Source: an uncultured cyanobacterium (GTDB taxonomy: Bacteria; Cyanobacteriota; Cyanobacteriia; CACIAM-69d). From it: DNA of 7,782 bases. Position numbers and translations under genes: made by a program. Location: assembly GCA_937894105.1 (NCBI GenBank), contig CALCTI010000014.1, forward strand, positions 1-7,782, in the 5' to 3' direction. This document shows, piece after piece, positions 1 through 5,507 of this stretch. Below the pieces are notes generated by a model. The model was not told the DNA's origin. It made no database searches and worked only from the letters and a program-made list of their open reading frames with translations. The number at the start of each line of letters is the position of its first letter. The first letter of the stretch is position 1.

Positions 1-557
1 GATCAACACCCAGACCGTCGCCTAGACCTCGGCGATCGCCCAGACCCACTCCCATACCACCACCAACGCCAACTCTCACTCCTACACCTACATCAGCGCC
101 AACGCCAACCTCAACACCCACATCGACGCCGACGCCAACCTCAACACCCACGCCCACATCGACACCAACGCCAACCTCAACGCCGACTCCATCTCCCAGT
201 TCTGCAGGGGTCCCAGCACCAGCCGGATGGACCTCAGAAGGACCAGATGTTTGTGGTATCAGCGACTGTATTAGTTTGCCTTTGCCTAATTCTGGTGGTG
301 GTATTGCCGATGTGGATATCCAAAGCTGGCAGGCCGGCCTTGAAGCGCAGGGGCTAACTGTGACAGAGACTAATGATATTAATGGCTACTATGACGATAG
401 GGCTCGCGAGTTTTCTATAGAAGACGATTCTGGTGGTCTAGTTGGTTACTATTACATTGTTTCTTCACAAGTGGACGTCGGAAAAGTGATTATTTTTGGC
501 AGTCAAAGTCAACTGCCAGACGAAGAAGCGGTCACTGAGGCAGCGCGAAGACAGTAG
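1..557 (+). CDS. Hypothetical protein with Thr/Pro-rich linker (5' partial)
   Basis: I do not recognise this protein. The frame is open from the window edge (first full codon at 3) to TAG at 555-557, giving 184 visible residues; the true start lies outside. Residues 1-20 are rich in Pro, Arg and Ser. Residues about 21-66 are a low-complexity linker of Thr-Pro and Thr-Ser steps. A compact C-terminal domain of about 115 residues follows. It begins near AGVPAPAGW, has a close Cys pair (VCGISDC, residues 84-89), a Gly-rich turn (NSGGG) and an acidic stretch with a Tyr-rich strand (GYYYIV), and ends EAARRQ. Such linkers are common in exported or envelope-spanning proteins, where they space a domain from an N-terminal anchor; that role is inference because the N-terminus is missing. 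The ATG-less stretch before residue 92 is clearly coding: it is stop-free and keeps the codon-level repeat, so an internal start near 276 is unlikely. It converges with futA. A TonB-like energy transducer is one untested possibility. Confidence 0.75.
   Translation, partial: STPRPSPRPRRSPRPTPIPPPTPTLTPTPTSAPTPTSTPTSTPTPTSTPTPTSTPTPTSTPTPSPSSAGVPAPAGWTSEGPDVCGISDCISLPLPNSGGGIADVDIQSWQAGLEAQGLTVTETNDINGYYDDRAREFSIEDDSGGLVGYYYIVSSQVDVGKVIIFGSQSQLPDEEAVTEAARRQ
99..200 (+). repeat. In-frame tandem repeat encoding Thr/Pro/Ser linker
   Basis: Near-identical units begin about positions 99, 129 and 165, each opening with a CC(A/G)ACGCCAACCTCAAC-type string. The unit lengths are 30 and 36 bases, both multiples of three. 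The 6-base difference is exactly one Thr-Pro dipeptide, so length changes keep the frame. Codons for Thr and Pro vary at third positions between copies, which suggests selection on the protein rather than very recent duplication only. Confidence 0.75.
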
Positions 558-591
558 TTTCTCTAGCGAGCCGCGAGACCAGTTGCAGGCA

Positions 592-623
592 TAAAAAATG
601 GGAGTGCGACTGTTGCACTCCCA
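592..623 (-). terminator. Rho-independent terminator of futA
   Basis: A perfect inverted repeat pairs 599-607 with 615-623 (stem TGGGAGTGC, 7-base loop). Read on the minus strand the stem is followed at once by a T run, the complement of AAAAAAT at 592-598. It lies about 75 bases past the futA stop. No T run follows the stem on the plus strand, so it mainly serves futA, although the hairpin may also protect the 3' end of the upstream convergent gene. Confidence 0.8.
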
Positions 624-696
624 AGGGATAAAAGGTTGATTGGGCTGATCAGAGCAATATCTATACTCAAACAGCCCTCTGACAATACTTTTTGCC

Positions 697-1788
697 TTAA
701 CCTTGATCCCAGTTGACCTTATTCATCACCTGGATGGACAGCGGGTTGTTGCGTCCCAAGGCTTCAACGTTGGTTTGAGAACGCTTAAAGCGACCGAAGC
801 TCTCTAGAATCGGATCTAGATCAATGCCGCTCATCACAGGATATTCGCTGTTGCTCTTAGCAAAGATTTCCTGAGAGTTCGCCGTTGCCATAAAGTTCAA
901 GAACTTCAGTGCATTTGCCCGGTTAGGAGCACTCTTCACAAGACCTGCGCCGCTAACGTTCATATGCGCACCGCGTCCTAGAACGCCGTTGCCACGCTGG
1001 TTGGGGAAGAATACACCCACTTTTTTAAATACTTCCCGCTCAGCTGGATCATCCTTCCGAGCAAAACGAGGGAAGTAATAGGTGTTGGCGATCGCAATAT
1101 GACCTTCACCAGCAGCACAGGCACGAATTTGCGCACTGTCATTACCGGTAGGCTTGCGAGCAAAGTTGCTAACAAAACCACGGGCCCAATCTTCAGCACC
1201 AGCGGTACCGTAAAGCTCAATCAGCTCACCCATCAGGGACTGGTTGTAAATATTGCCCGAGCTACGGATTAAGATCTTGCCGCGCCATTTGGAGTCAGCC
1301 AAGTCTTCGTAAGTAGACAAGTCAGCGGGGTTCACCAGCTCCTTGTTATATAGAATGACCCGAGACCGCTGGGACATTCCGAACCAGTGACCCGCCCGGT
1401 GGCGCAGGTGACGAGGAATAGCGGAGTACAGGTTAGGAGCTTCACTCTTGCTCACAGGCTGAAATAAACTATCCTGATCCGCACGCCACAGCCGTCCTGC
1501 ATCAACCGTGATTAAAATGTCAGCAGGGCTGTTAGAGCCTTCTGACTTGATCCGCTCCATTAGGGCATCGGACTTACCTTCCACCAAGTTGACCTTAACC
1601 CCGGTCGCTTGGGTAAAGGCTTCGTAAATTCTGCGATCCGTGTCGTAGTGACGACCGGAGTACAGGTTAACTTCGTTGCTGCTCTGGGCTTGGGCACGGT
1701 TGCCGATGCCGCTGAGGGCAACCGCTGCCATTGCAGAACCCCCGGCCATAAAGGCGCGGCGGCTAAATTTGTTATTCAGCTTACTCAT
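697..1788 (-). CDS. futA: Ferric-iron ABC transporter substrate-binding protein (FutA/IdiA family)
   Basis: Periplasmic solute-binding protein of 363 residues that captures Fe(III) for a FutBC-type ABC importer; some family members protect photosystem II under iron stress (IdiA). The N-terminus carries a twin-arginine signal: SRRAF at residues 9-13, a hydrophobic Ala/Gly segment to about 28, then AQA at 32-34 as the likely cleavage site. Tat export of folded protein is known for Synechocystis FutA2. The mature part begins VNLYSGRHYDTD. The iron ligands known from FutA structures are all visible: His47 and Tyr48 in RHY, Tyr181 in GNIYNQS, and Tyr237-Tyr238 in NTYYFPR. Length is usual for the family. 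The ATG at 1786-1788 is preceded on the minus strand by AAAGGA at good spacing. No permease or ATPase gene adjoins, as is common in cyanobacteria. A Fur-like site in its promoter suggests induction by iron starvation. Whether it corresponds to FutA1, FutA2 or IdiA cannot be decided here. Confidence 0.93.
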   Translation of the reverse strand: MSKLNNKFSRRAFMAGGSAMAAVALSGIGNRAQAQSSNEVNLYSGRHYDTDRRIYEAFTQATGVKVNLVEGKSDALMERIKSEGSNSPADILITVDAGRLWRADQDSLFQPVSKSEAPNLYSAIPRHLRHRAGHWFGMSQRSRVILYNKELVNPADLSTYEDLADSKWRGKILIRSSGNIYNQSLMGELIELYGTAGAEDWARGFVSNFARKPTGNDSAQIRACAAGEGHIAIANTYYFPRFARKDDPAEREVFKKVGVFFPNQRGNGVLGRGAHMNVSGAGLVKSAPNRANALKFLNFMATANSQEIFAKSNSEYPVMSGIDLDPILESFGRFKRSQTNVEALGRNNPLSIQVMNKVNWDQG

Positions 1789-1803
1789 TATTTTCCTTTG
1801 TAG

Positions 1804-1822
1804 GTAATTTCGATGAAATTAC
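1804..1822 (-). promoter_or_regulatory. Inverted repeat in futA leader
   Basis: GTAATTT (1804-1810) and AAATTAC (1816-1822) are perfect inverted copies around a 5-base loop. It sits between the predicted transcription start near 1840 and the futA ribosome binding site, with its near edge about 15 bases from the start codon. It could be a weak leader hairpin or a dyad operator. The stem is AT-rich, so a strong attenuator is unlikely. Confidence 0.35.
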
Positions 1823-1847
1823 TTTTCCATCCGCAGACTTGCATGGA

Positions 1848-1876
1848 ACCATAGCATTAATGCTAGTTATTCTCAA
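1848..1876 (-). promoter_or_regulatory. Predicted sigma70-type promoter of futA
   Basis: On the minus strand TTGAGA (complement of 1871-1876, 5 of 6 to the -35 consensus) is followed after 17 bases by TATGGT (complement of 1848-1853, 4 of 6 to the -10 consensus). Transcription would begin near 1840, giving a leader of roughly 50 bases. The Fur-like box overlaps the -35 and the spacer, a position that fits repression. Prediction only, from sequence match. Confidence 0.5.
1861..1875 (-). promoter_or_regulatory. Fur-box-like operator upstream of futA
   Basis: On the minus strand this 15-mer reads TGAGAAT-A-ACTAGCA, compared with the 7-1-7 Fur consensus TGATAAT-N-ATTATCA: 6 of 7 in the first half and 5 of 7 in the second. 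It overlaps the predicted -35 and the spacer of the futA promoter, so bound Fur-Fe(II) would block RNA polymerase. The gene's iron-uptake role supports the assignment; the match alone would be moderate. Confidence 0.5.
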
Positions 1877-1905
1877 ATAAAATGCCAACCGTGCTCAAAT
1901 AAAAT
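1872..1905. repeat. 12-bp direct repeat, 22-bp period, upstream of futA
   Basis: CTCAAATAAAAT occurs at 1872-1883 and again at 1894-1905, 22 bases apart, close to two helical turns. The first copy overlaps the Fur-like box and the predicted -35; the second lies just upstream of the promoter. This arrangement suits two protein dimers on one DNA face, but the binding protein is unknown. Confidence 0.6.
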
Positions 1906-2060
1906 CGGGTCTTTTTCTGAATATGCTTGGTGATTGAAACAAGAGTGACAGGCACTGTGTAGTTAGTCGTCGATATGAGGCACTAACCATTCAGCACCAG
2001 CACGCCTTAGTCAGTATTCAGCAGCAATCTTCAGAATCCCTACAAAGAGAGCGGAAAAGT

Positions 2061-2112
2061 GCTTAAATTCGCCTAAATTCCGCCTAAATAAAGAAGCGCA
2101 GAGGCTTAAACT
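2061..2112. repeat. Helically phased C(T/C)TAAA repeats, Pho-box-like
   Basis: Eight-base units CTTAAATT (2062), CCTAAATT (2072), CCTAAATA (2083) and CTTAAACT (2105) start 10, 11 and 22 bases apart, so all face the same side of the helix. Cyanobacterial Pho boxes recognised by SphR/PhoB are described as tandem 8-base units of the PyTTAAPyPyT/A type separated by about 3 bases. The period fits, but two units have CTAAA instead of TTAA, so the match is partial and no phosphate gene is adjacent. Confidence 0.35.
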
Positions 2113-2153
2113 TTGGAAGTTCTGTTACTTTTGAGTTATGGCTTCCTTGATGA

Positions 2154-2194
2154 ATAAAAGACTTTGGCGATAGTGGATAAAAGACTTTGGCGAT
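2154..2194. repeat. 18-bp tandem direct repeat
   Basis: ATAAAAGACTTTGGCGAT is present exactly at 2154-2171 and 2177-2194, a 23-base period with a 5-base gap. The second copy runs into CGCC, completing a HIP1 octamer at 2190-2197. It looks like a local duplication in the spacer; no function can be read from it. Confidence 0.75.
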
Positions 2195-2354
2195 CGCCCC
2201 TCGATAACGCCGCCACCCTAGTCGAAATAAACATATCAAGGTGTTATTGATAGATCATCCAGCCTAGACTAAACAGGCATAATCTACCTTTTATATTGAA
2301 AATATTTGTTATAAAGCCTCGCCTGACCAGTTCCCCCAACAGCAATTCCCTTGA

Positions 2355-2422
2355 AATAAAATGCTAGGGGCTGAAATCCCTAAAGCTACTAGGTTTGGGA
2401 GTTAATTGGTGACAGCCCCTAG
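2355..2422 (-). terminator. Long hairpin overlapping the stop codon of the small gene
   Basis: CTAGGGGCTG (2364-2373) and CAGCCCCTAG (2413-2422) are perfect inverted copies. Inside them a second arm pairs TCCC-T-AAA (2377-2384) with TTTGGGA (2394-2400), leaving one bulged T. On the minus strand the outer stem is followed by CATTTTATTTC, a T-rich tail, which fits a rho-independent terminator. The minus-strand stop codon (2419-2421) is part of the stem, so translation to the end would disturb the fold. Confidence 0.55.
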
Positions 2423-2646
2423 TCAATATCGATGGTTTGGGGACCAGACTCAGACGCGCCATTATCTGATGATGTGGAAGATGCAGTAGAGGCTGCAAAG
2501 GGATTGGCACCTTGTTTTTCTAGCCAAGTTTTAACAGGGTCTTGGGCGGGATCCATGCGAAACAGCCCCGAAGTCAAACCACTAATAAAAGCTACAGGCT
2601 GCCCCATAACTTCACGGACAAGGGGGGTCAGTTCGTCTAAAAACAT
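2419..2646 (-). CDS. Small conserved-looking cyanobacterial hypothetical protein (75 aa)
   Basis: Function unknown. The 75-residue product starts MFLDELTPLVREVMGQPVAF and resembles, from memory, a small cyanobacterial protein family with the pattern DELTP....QP.AF..G..SG..R....DPVK.WL..Q; no domain name can be given. Residues 1-47 look folded and amphipathic, with FISGLTSGLFRM in the middle and DPVKTWLEKQG after it. Residues 50-75 are a low-complexity Ala/Ser/Thr tail ending in acidic IDID. There is no signal peptide or convincing transmembrane helix. The antisense frame over the same bases is less plausible: it lacks this family-like pattern, and this strand has the terminator-like hairpin at its end. 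No strong Shine-Dalgarno precedes the ATG at 2644-2646. It is divergent from lpdA across a 225-base spacer. Confidence 0.75.
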   Translation of the reverse strand: MFLDELTPLVREVMGQPVAFISGLTSGLFRMDPAQDPVKTWLEKQGANPFAASTASSTSSDNGASESGPQTIDID

Positions 2647-2723
2647 GGCTTTGACTAATGCTAGTGAACAGGATAAGTAAAGCTTGCCTTTTATTGGCTT
2701 TCCTATGATTACGCACCGGAATG

Positions 2724-2753
2724 ATTCTAGCTAGGCGTAGTTTCCGCCGACAA
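2724..2753 (-). promoter_or_regulatory. Possible promoter of the 75-aa gene
   Basis: On the minus strand TTGTCG (complement of 2748-2753, 4 of 6 to -35) and TAGAAT (complement of 2724-2729, 5 of 6 to -10) are 18 bases apart. This would give a leader of about 70 bases. The spacing is acceptable and the location suits the gene, but the evidence is only hexamer matching. Confidence 0.3.
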
Positions 2754-2860
2754 CTCTGACCGGTGCCGCCGGTGCTCTCTAAGAATAAAACGGTTGCTCT
2801 AGGAGCCCCTTAACCAGAAAATAGAATATTCAAAGTTATAGAACTAAAGCGTACAAATTT

Positions 2861-2874
2861 AGGAGCCGGGCGTG
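2861..2874 (+). promoter_or_regulatory. Shine-Dalgarno that fixes a GTG start for lpdA
   Basis: AGGAG at 2861-2865 lies 6 bases before GTG at 2872-2874. The protein read from this GTG begins MSQEFDYDLV, which reaches the FAD-binding strand at the distance usual for cyanobacterial LpdA, so the non-ATG start is preferred over any internal ATG. Confidence 0.8.
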
Positions 2875-4332
2875 AGTCAGGAATTTGATTACGATCTCGT
2901 TATTTTTGGCGCTGGCGTCGGGGGGCACGGGGCGGCTCACCATGCAATCGCCTGCGGGCTAAAGACCGCCATCAACGAAGCGGCTGATATGGGCGGTCCC
3001 TGTGACAATCGAGGCTGTATTCCCACCAAGGCCTTGATCGCTGCCTCAGGGCGCGTTCGGGAGCTACAAAACGTGCGCCACTTGCAGTCCATGGGCGTCA
3101 CCGTGGGACCGGTGTCCTACAACCGAGAGGTGATCGCTGACCACGCCAATAATCTGGTCGCCAAGCTACAAGGGGATTTGACTAACAGCCTTAAGCGCTT
3201 AAACGTGGACATTATCCAAGGGTGGGGCAAGGTGCTGGGCAGCCAAAAGGTGGAGGTGACCCGTCCCGATGGCAATCGTACCGTTACCAAAACGATTACG
3301 GCGAAAGAGGTGATGATTTCTGCCGGATCCGTGCCTGCGGTGCCTCCAGGGATTGAGCTAGATGGCAAAACGGTATTTACCAGCGACGAGGCGGTGAAGC
3401 TGGAAACGGTGCCGGACTGGGTCGCCATTATTGGCAGTGGCTACATTGGGTTGGAATTTTCTGACGTATACACCGCCCTGGGGTCAGAGGTGACCATGAT
3501 TGAGGCGCTGGATAACCTCATGCCGGGCTTTGATCCGGATATTGCTAAGGTGGCGAAGCGCACCTTGGTGGACGGGCGTGATTTGGAAACCTATACGGGT
3601 ACCTTTGCCTCGAAGGTGGTGCCAGGATCGCCGGTGAAGATTGAGTTGACCGATGCGAAGACGAAGGAAGTCATTGACGTGCTGGAGGTAGATGCGTGTT
3701 TGGTGGCTACCGGCCGTCGTCCCGCCACGAAGAATTTGGGATTGGAGACGATTGGCGTGGAAACGGTGCGCCCTGGATTTATTCCTGTTAATGACAAGAT
3801 GCAGGTGCTGAAGGATGGGGAGCCGGTGCCCCATTTGTGGGCGATCGGCGATGCTACAGGAAAAATGATGTTGGCCCACGCAGCGTCGGCCCAGGGAGTG
3901 GTGGCGGTGGAAAATATGCTGGGGCGATCGCGTACCGTTGACTATCGCAGTATCCCTGCTGCGGCCTTTACCCATCCCGAAGTAAGCTTTGTTGGTCTAA
4001 CCGAACCCCAGGCGAAGGAGCTGGGTAAGGAAGAAGGCTTCCAAGTGAGCACCGTTCGCAGCTATTTCAAGGGCAATTCCAAGGCGATCGCCGAAGGGGA
4101 AGGAGACGGTTTGGCTAAGTTGGTGTACCGCAAAGATACGGGCGAACTGCTGGGAGCCCATATTTTTGGCATCCATGCGGCGGATTTAATTCAGGAGGCG
4201 GCTAGTGCGATCGCCAACCGCGACGCCGTCCAAAATCTAGCGTTCCAAGTTCATGCCCACCCCACCCTGTCGGAAGTGTTGGACGAAGGTTACAAGCGTG
4301 CCGAGCGCGAATTTGCCGCCGTCACCGCTTAA
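2872..4332 (+). CDS. lpdA: Dihydrolipoamide dehydrogenase (E3)
   Basis: Cytosolic flavoenzyme (EC 1.8.1.4) that reoxidises dihydrolipoamide with NAD+. It is the E3 part of pyruvate dehydrogenase and the L-protein of the glycine cleavage system, which in cyanobacteria share one enzyme and serve photorespiration. The 486-residue length fits the family. Visible in order: FAD dinucleotide fold GAGVGG (13-18) with acidic Glu36; redox disulfide Cys44-Cys49 in GPCDNRGCIPTK; NAD fold GSGYIG (188-193); TGRRP (280-284); second FAD motif AIGDATG (324-330); dimerisation domain from about 360; and the catalytic His463-Glu468 dyad in HAHPTLSE. Translation starts at GTG behind AGGAG, and a strong terminator follows. 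Odd points: residues near the FAD and disulfide depart from the usual consensus (Phe12, His23, Asn35, Pro43, Asp45), discussed as a finding. Other family members such as mercuric or glutathione reductase are less likely given HAHPTLSE and the close overall match to cyanobacterial LpdA as I remember it. Confidence 0.95.
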   Translation: MSQEFDYDLVIFGAGVGGHGAAHHAIACGLKTAINEAADMGGPCDNRGCIPTKALIAASGRVRELQNVRHLQSMGVTVGPVSYNREVIADHANNLVAKLQGDLTNSLKRLNVDIIQGWGKVLGSQKVEVTRPDGNRTVTKTITAKEVMISAGSVPAVPPGIELDGKTVFTSDEAVKLETVPDWVAIIGSGYIGLEFSDVYTALGSEVTMIEALDNLMPGFDPDIAKVAKRTLVDGRDLETYTGTFASKVVPGSPVKIELTDAKTKEVIDVLEVDACLVATGRRPATKNLGLETIGVETVRPGFIPVNDKMQVLKDGEPVPHLWAIGDATGKMMLAHAASAQGVVAVENMLGRSRTVDYRSIPAAAFTHPEVSFVGLTEPQAKELGKEEGFQVSTVRSYFKGNSKAIAEGEGDGLAKLVYRKDTGELLGAHIFGIHAADLIQEAASAIANRDAVQNLAFQVHAHPTLSEVLDEGYKRAEREFAAVTA

Positions 4333-4365
4333 ACTGCCACGCTAATCTGGATTCCTGCATTCAGC

Positions 4366-4416
4366 ATTTTGCCCAAGCCCTTCCTAATCCACTGGAAGAA
4401 GCTTGGGCAAAATTTT
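4366..4416 (+). terminator. Strong hairpin terminator after lpdA
   Basis: A perfect 13-base inverted repeat pairs 4366-4378 with 4401-4413 (core TTTTGCCCAAGC). Within the loop CTTCC (4380-4384) can pair with GGAAG (4394-4398), extending the hairpin. A short TTTT run (4413-4416) follows on the plus strand, about 80 bases after the lpdA stop. On the minus strand the tail is weaker, but the hairpin lies past the end of the convergent bactofilin gene and may act in both directions. Confidence 0.8.
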
Positions 4417-4465
4417 GTGCGGCGGCAATCTTAGCGCTGGGATGGGGTGCAATGTGTGGCGATCG

Positions 4466-4879
4466 CTAATCCTCACTCCGTCCCACTAACTTAGGCACCG
4501 ACGGCGTTGCAGGTAAGGCAGTAGTGGATTGGGCGTCCTTTGTGACAATATGCCCCACATAAAATGCCCCCGCTTCAATATTTAAGGCACTGGCCACCAC
4601 ATCCCCCTCCAGCCGCGCCGTTCTCGCCAACGTCAAATCTCCATTAGCCACCACGCTAGCCTTAACCGATCCGCGAATAATAATATTGCGTGCTTTAATT
4701 TCCGGTCCTTCAATACTGCCCGATTCAGACACTTCTAAATCTTCCTCGGTGGAGACGGTGCCCCGCACGCCGCCGTCCACGCGCAATCCTCCTTTGACTC
4801 GCAAATTCCCCTGAAAATCGCTGCCCTCCGCTAAATAGGTCACAGTGCTAACGGGCGCAGGCTTTTTTCGTCCAAACAT
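4466..4879 (-). CDS. Bactofilin family polymer-forming cytoskeletal protein
   Basis: A 137-residue protein of the bactofilin family (DUF583), small proteins that polymerise without nucleotide into filaments and help place envelope or cell-wall machinery. The central region, residues about 15-112, is a run of short beta turns with alternating Gly and hydrophobic residues (QGNLRVKGGLRVDGGVRGTV, then LEVSESGSIEG, IIIRGSVKASVVANGDLTL, LEGDVVASALNIEAGAFYVG), as expected for the right-handed beta-helix core. It is flanked by short disordered ends: a basic MFGRKKPAP N-terminus, which in other bactofilins can contact membrane, and a Thr/Pro/Ser-rich C-terminal tail. There is no signal peptide. The ATG at 4877-4879 has no good Shine-Dalgarno. 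The stop codon overlaps the last base of a HIP1 site (4459-4466). No cell-wall hydrolase gene, a frequent bactofilin neighbour elsewhere, adjoins it, so the specific cellular role is open. Confidence 0.92.
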   Translation of the reverse strand: MFGRKKPAPVSTVTYLAEGSDFQGNLRVKGGLRVDGGVRGTVSTEEDLEVSESGSIEGPEIKARNIIIRGSVKASVVANGDLTLARTARLEGDVVASALNIEAGAFYVGHIVTKDAQSTTALPATPSVPKLVGRSED

Positions 4880-5070
4880 AATTTTCAGGAGTTGTTTGTT
4901 GTCCCTAAAACACTAGGAATTAACTGTATATGCTAGATGGTCCTACTAAATCATCAAATTTGTAAAGGTGGATTGTGCGTATTAAGCCTGCACTTTTAAT
5001 ACCGTTGAAACGAATACCTTTGAGAATACTGAGAATAGCGTTTGTCCAAAAATTTTAAGCAAATAGCCTA

Positions 5071-5117
5071 AGGGGAATCATGGCTGAATTGATTTAGGGG
5101 GTAAATCGTAGCTGAAT
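5071..5117. repeat. Imperfect direct repeat with five-codon frame
   Basis: AATCATGGCTGAAT (5076-5089) and AATCGTAGCTGAAT (5104-5117) match at 12 of 14 positions with a 28-base period, and each is preceded by a TA(A)GGGG string. The first copy also contains AGGGGA followed by ATG and a frame of only five codons (MAELI). That frame is probably chance. Confidence 0.4.
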
Positions 5118-5488
5118 ATAAAAAGTGCTTAAAAAAATCGAGGGAATTTAATATAAATATAATTAAATAAGCCGCCAAACGCGTTGTGGTTAATAGTTAT
5201 ATGCCGATTATAGGGGAGTTTAAATAACCTTTTGGCGACCTTTCTAGCAGTCTTGTTGAGGGCTTTTCCGATATATAGCCAGGAGCCGAGGGGCATTAGC
5301 TTTTCAAGCTATAAATCAGGTGAACTATAAATACTGTTTTTAAATATAGTCTGGCAAAATTGAGTCGGATTCAATACAGAAAGCAACAATGGTGACAGTA
5401 TTTACACTAATATTTAAGCAGAATTTGGTTTAGGGTAATCGAAAATCTGCGCTCAAAATTAACTTAGGGATACTTAGCTCCTCTGCTT

Positions 5489-5507
5489 GCAAGAGGCATA
5501 CTCTTGC
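5489..5507. promoter_or_regulatory. Perfect inverted repeat before the phytochrome gene
   Basis: GCAAGAG (5489-5495) and CTCTTGC (5501-5507) are perfect inverted copies around GCATA, ending 33 bases before the start codon. There is no T run after it, so it is not a terminator. It could be a dyad operator or a leader hairpin near the translation start. Confidence 0.4.

Larger units (their letters stand above)
1804..2418. other. Gene-free spacer between futA and the small minus-strand gene
   Basis: About 615 bases without a credible coding frame on either strand. From low to high coordinate it holds the futA leader and promoter with Fur-like box (to about 1905), an unexplained stretch to about 2060, helically phased TTAAA/CTAAA repeats (2061-2112), an 18-base direct repeat ending in a HIP1 site (2154-2197), an AT-rich stretch, and the hairpin that closes the small gene (from 2355). 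Both flanking genes read on the minus strand, so it is the upstream region of futA. Confidence 0.7.

Noticed and set aside
1..200. CRISPR or satellite array
   Set aside because: The repetitiveness comes from Thr/Pro codons with wobble differences in an open frame; there are no constant repeats with unique spacers.
276..557. Stand-alone 93-residue gene starting near 276
   Set aside because: The same frame is open without stops to the window edge and carries the Thr/Pro repeat, so this is the C-terminal part of a longer protein rather than a separate gene.
978..1220. Minus-strand 80-residue frame inside futA
   Set aside because: It overlaps the well-supported futA in another frame and shows no family features.
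1609..1803. Plus-strand 64-residue frame over the futA 5' end
   Set aside because: Antisense to the signal peptide region of futA, with no recognisable features.
2432..2680. Plus-strand 82-residue frame over the small minus-strand gene
   Set aside because: The minus-strand frame has a family-like N-terminal pattern, a hairpin terminator and a plausible promoter; the plus frame has none.
2759..2773. Terminator or operator at ACCGG-TGCCG-CCGGT before lpdA
   Set aside because: A stem of only five pairs with no T run; too weak to annotate.
2794..2842. Promoter of lpdA (TTGCTC with TAGAAT or TATAGA)
   Set aside because: Spacings between plausible hexamers are wrong (22 bases or more), so no promoter could be supported.
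3117..3975. Several minus-strand frames inside lpdA
   Set aside because: Shadows of a high-confidence gene; the coding strand contains every expected E3 motif.
5080..5097. Five-codon leader peptide MAELI
   Set aside because: It has a Shine-Dalgarno-like string, but such tiny frames are common by chance and no attenuator follows.
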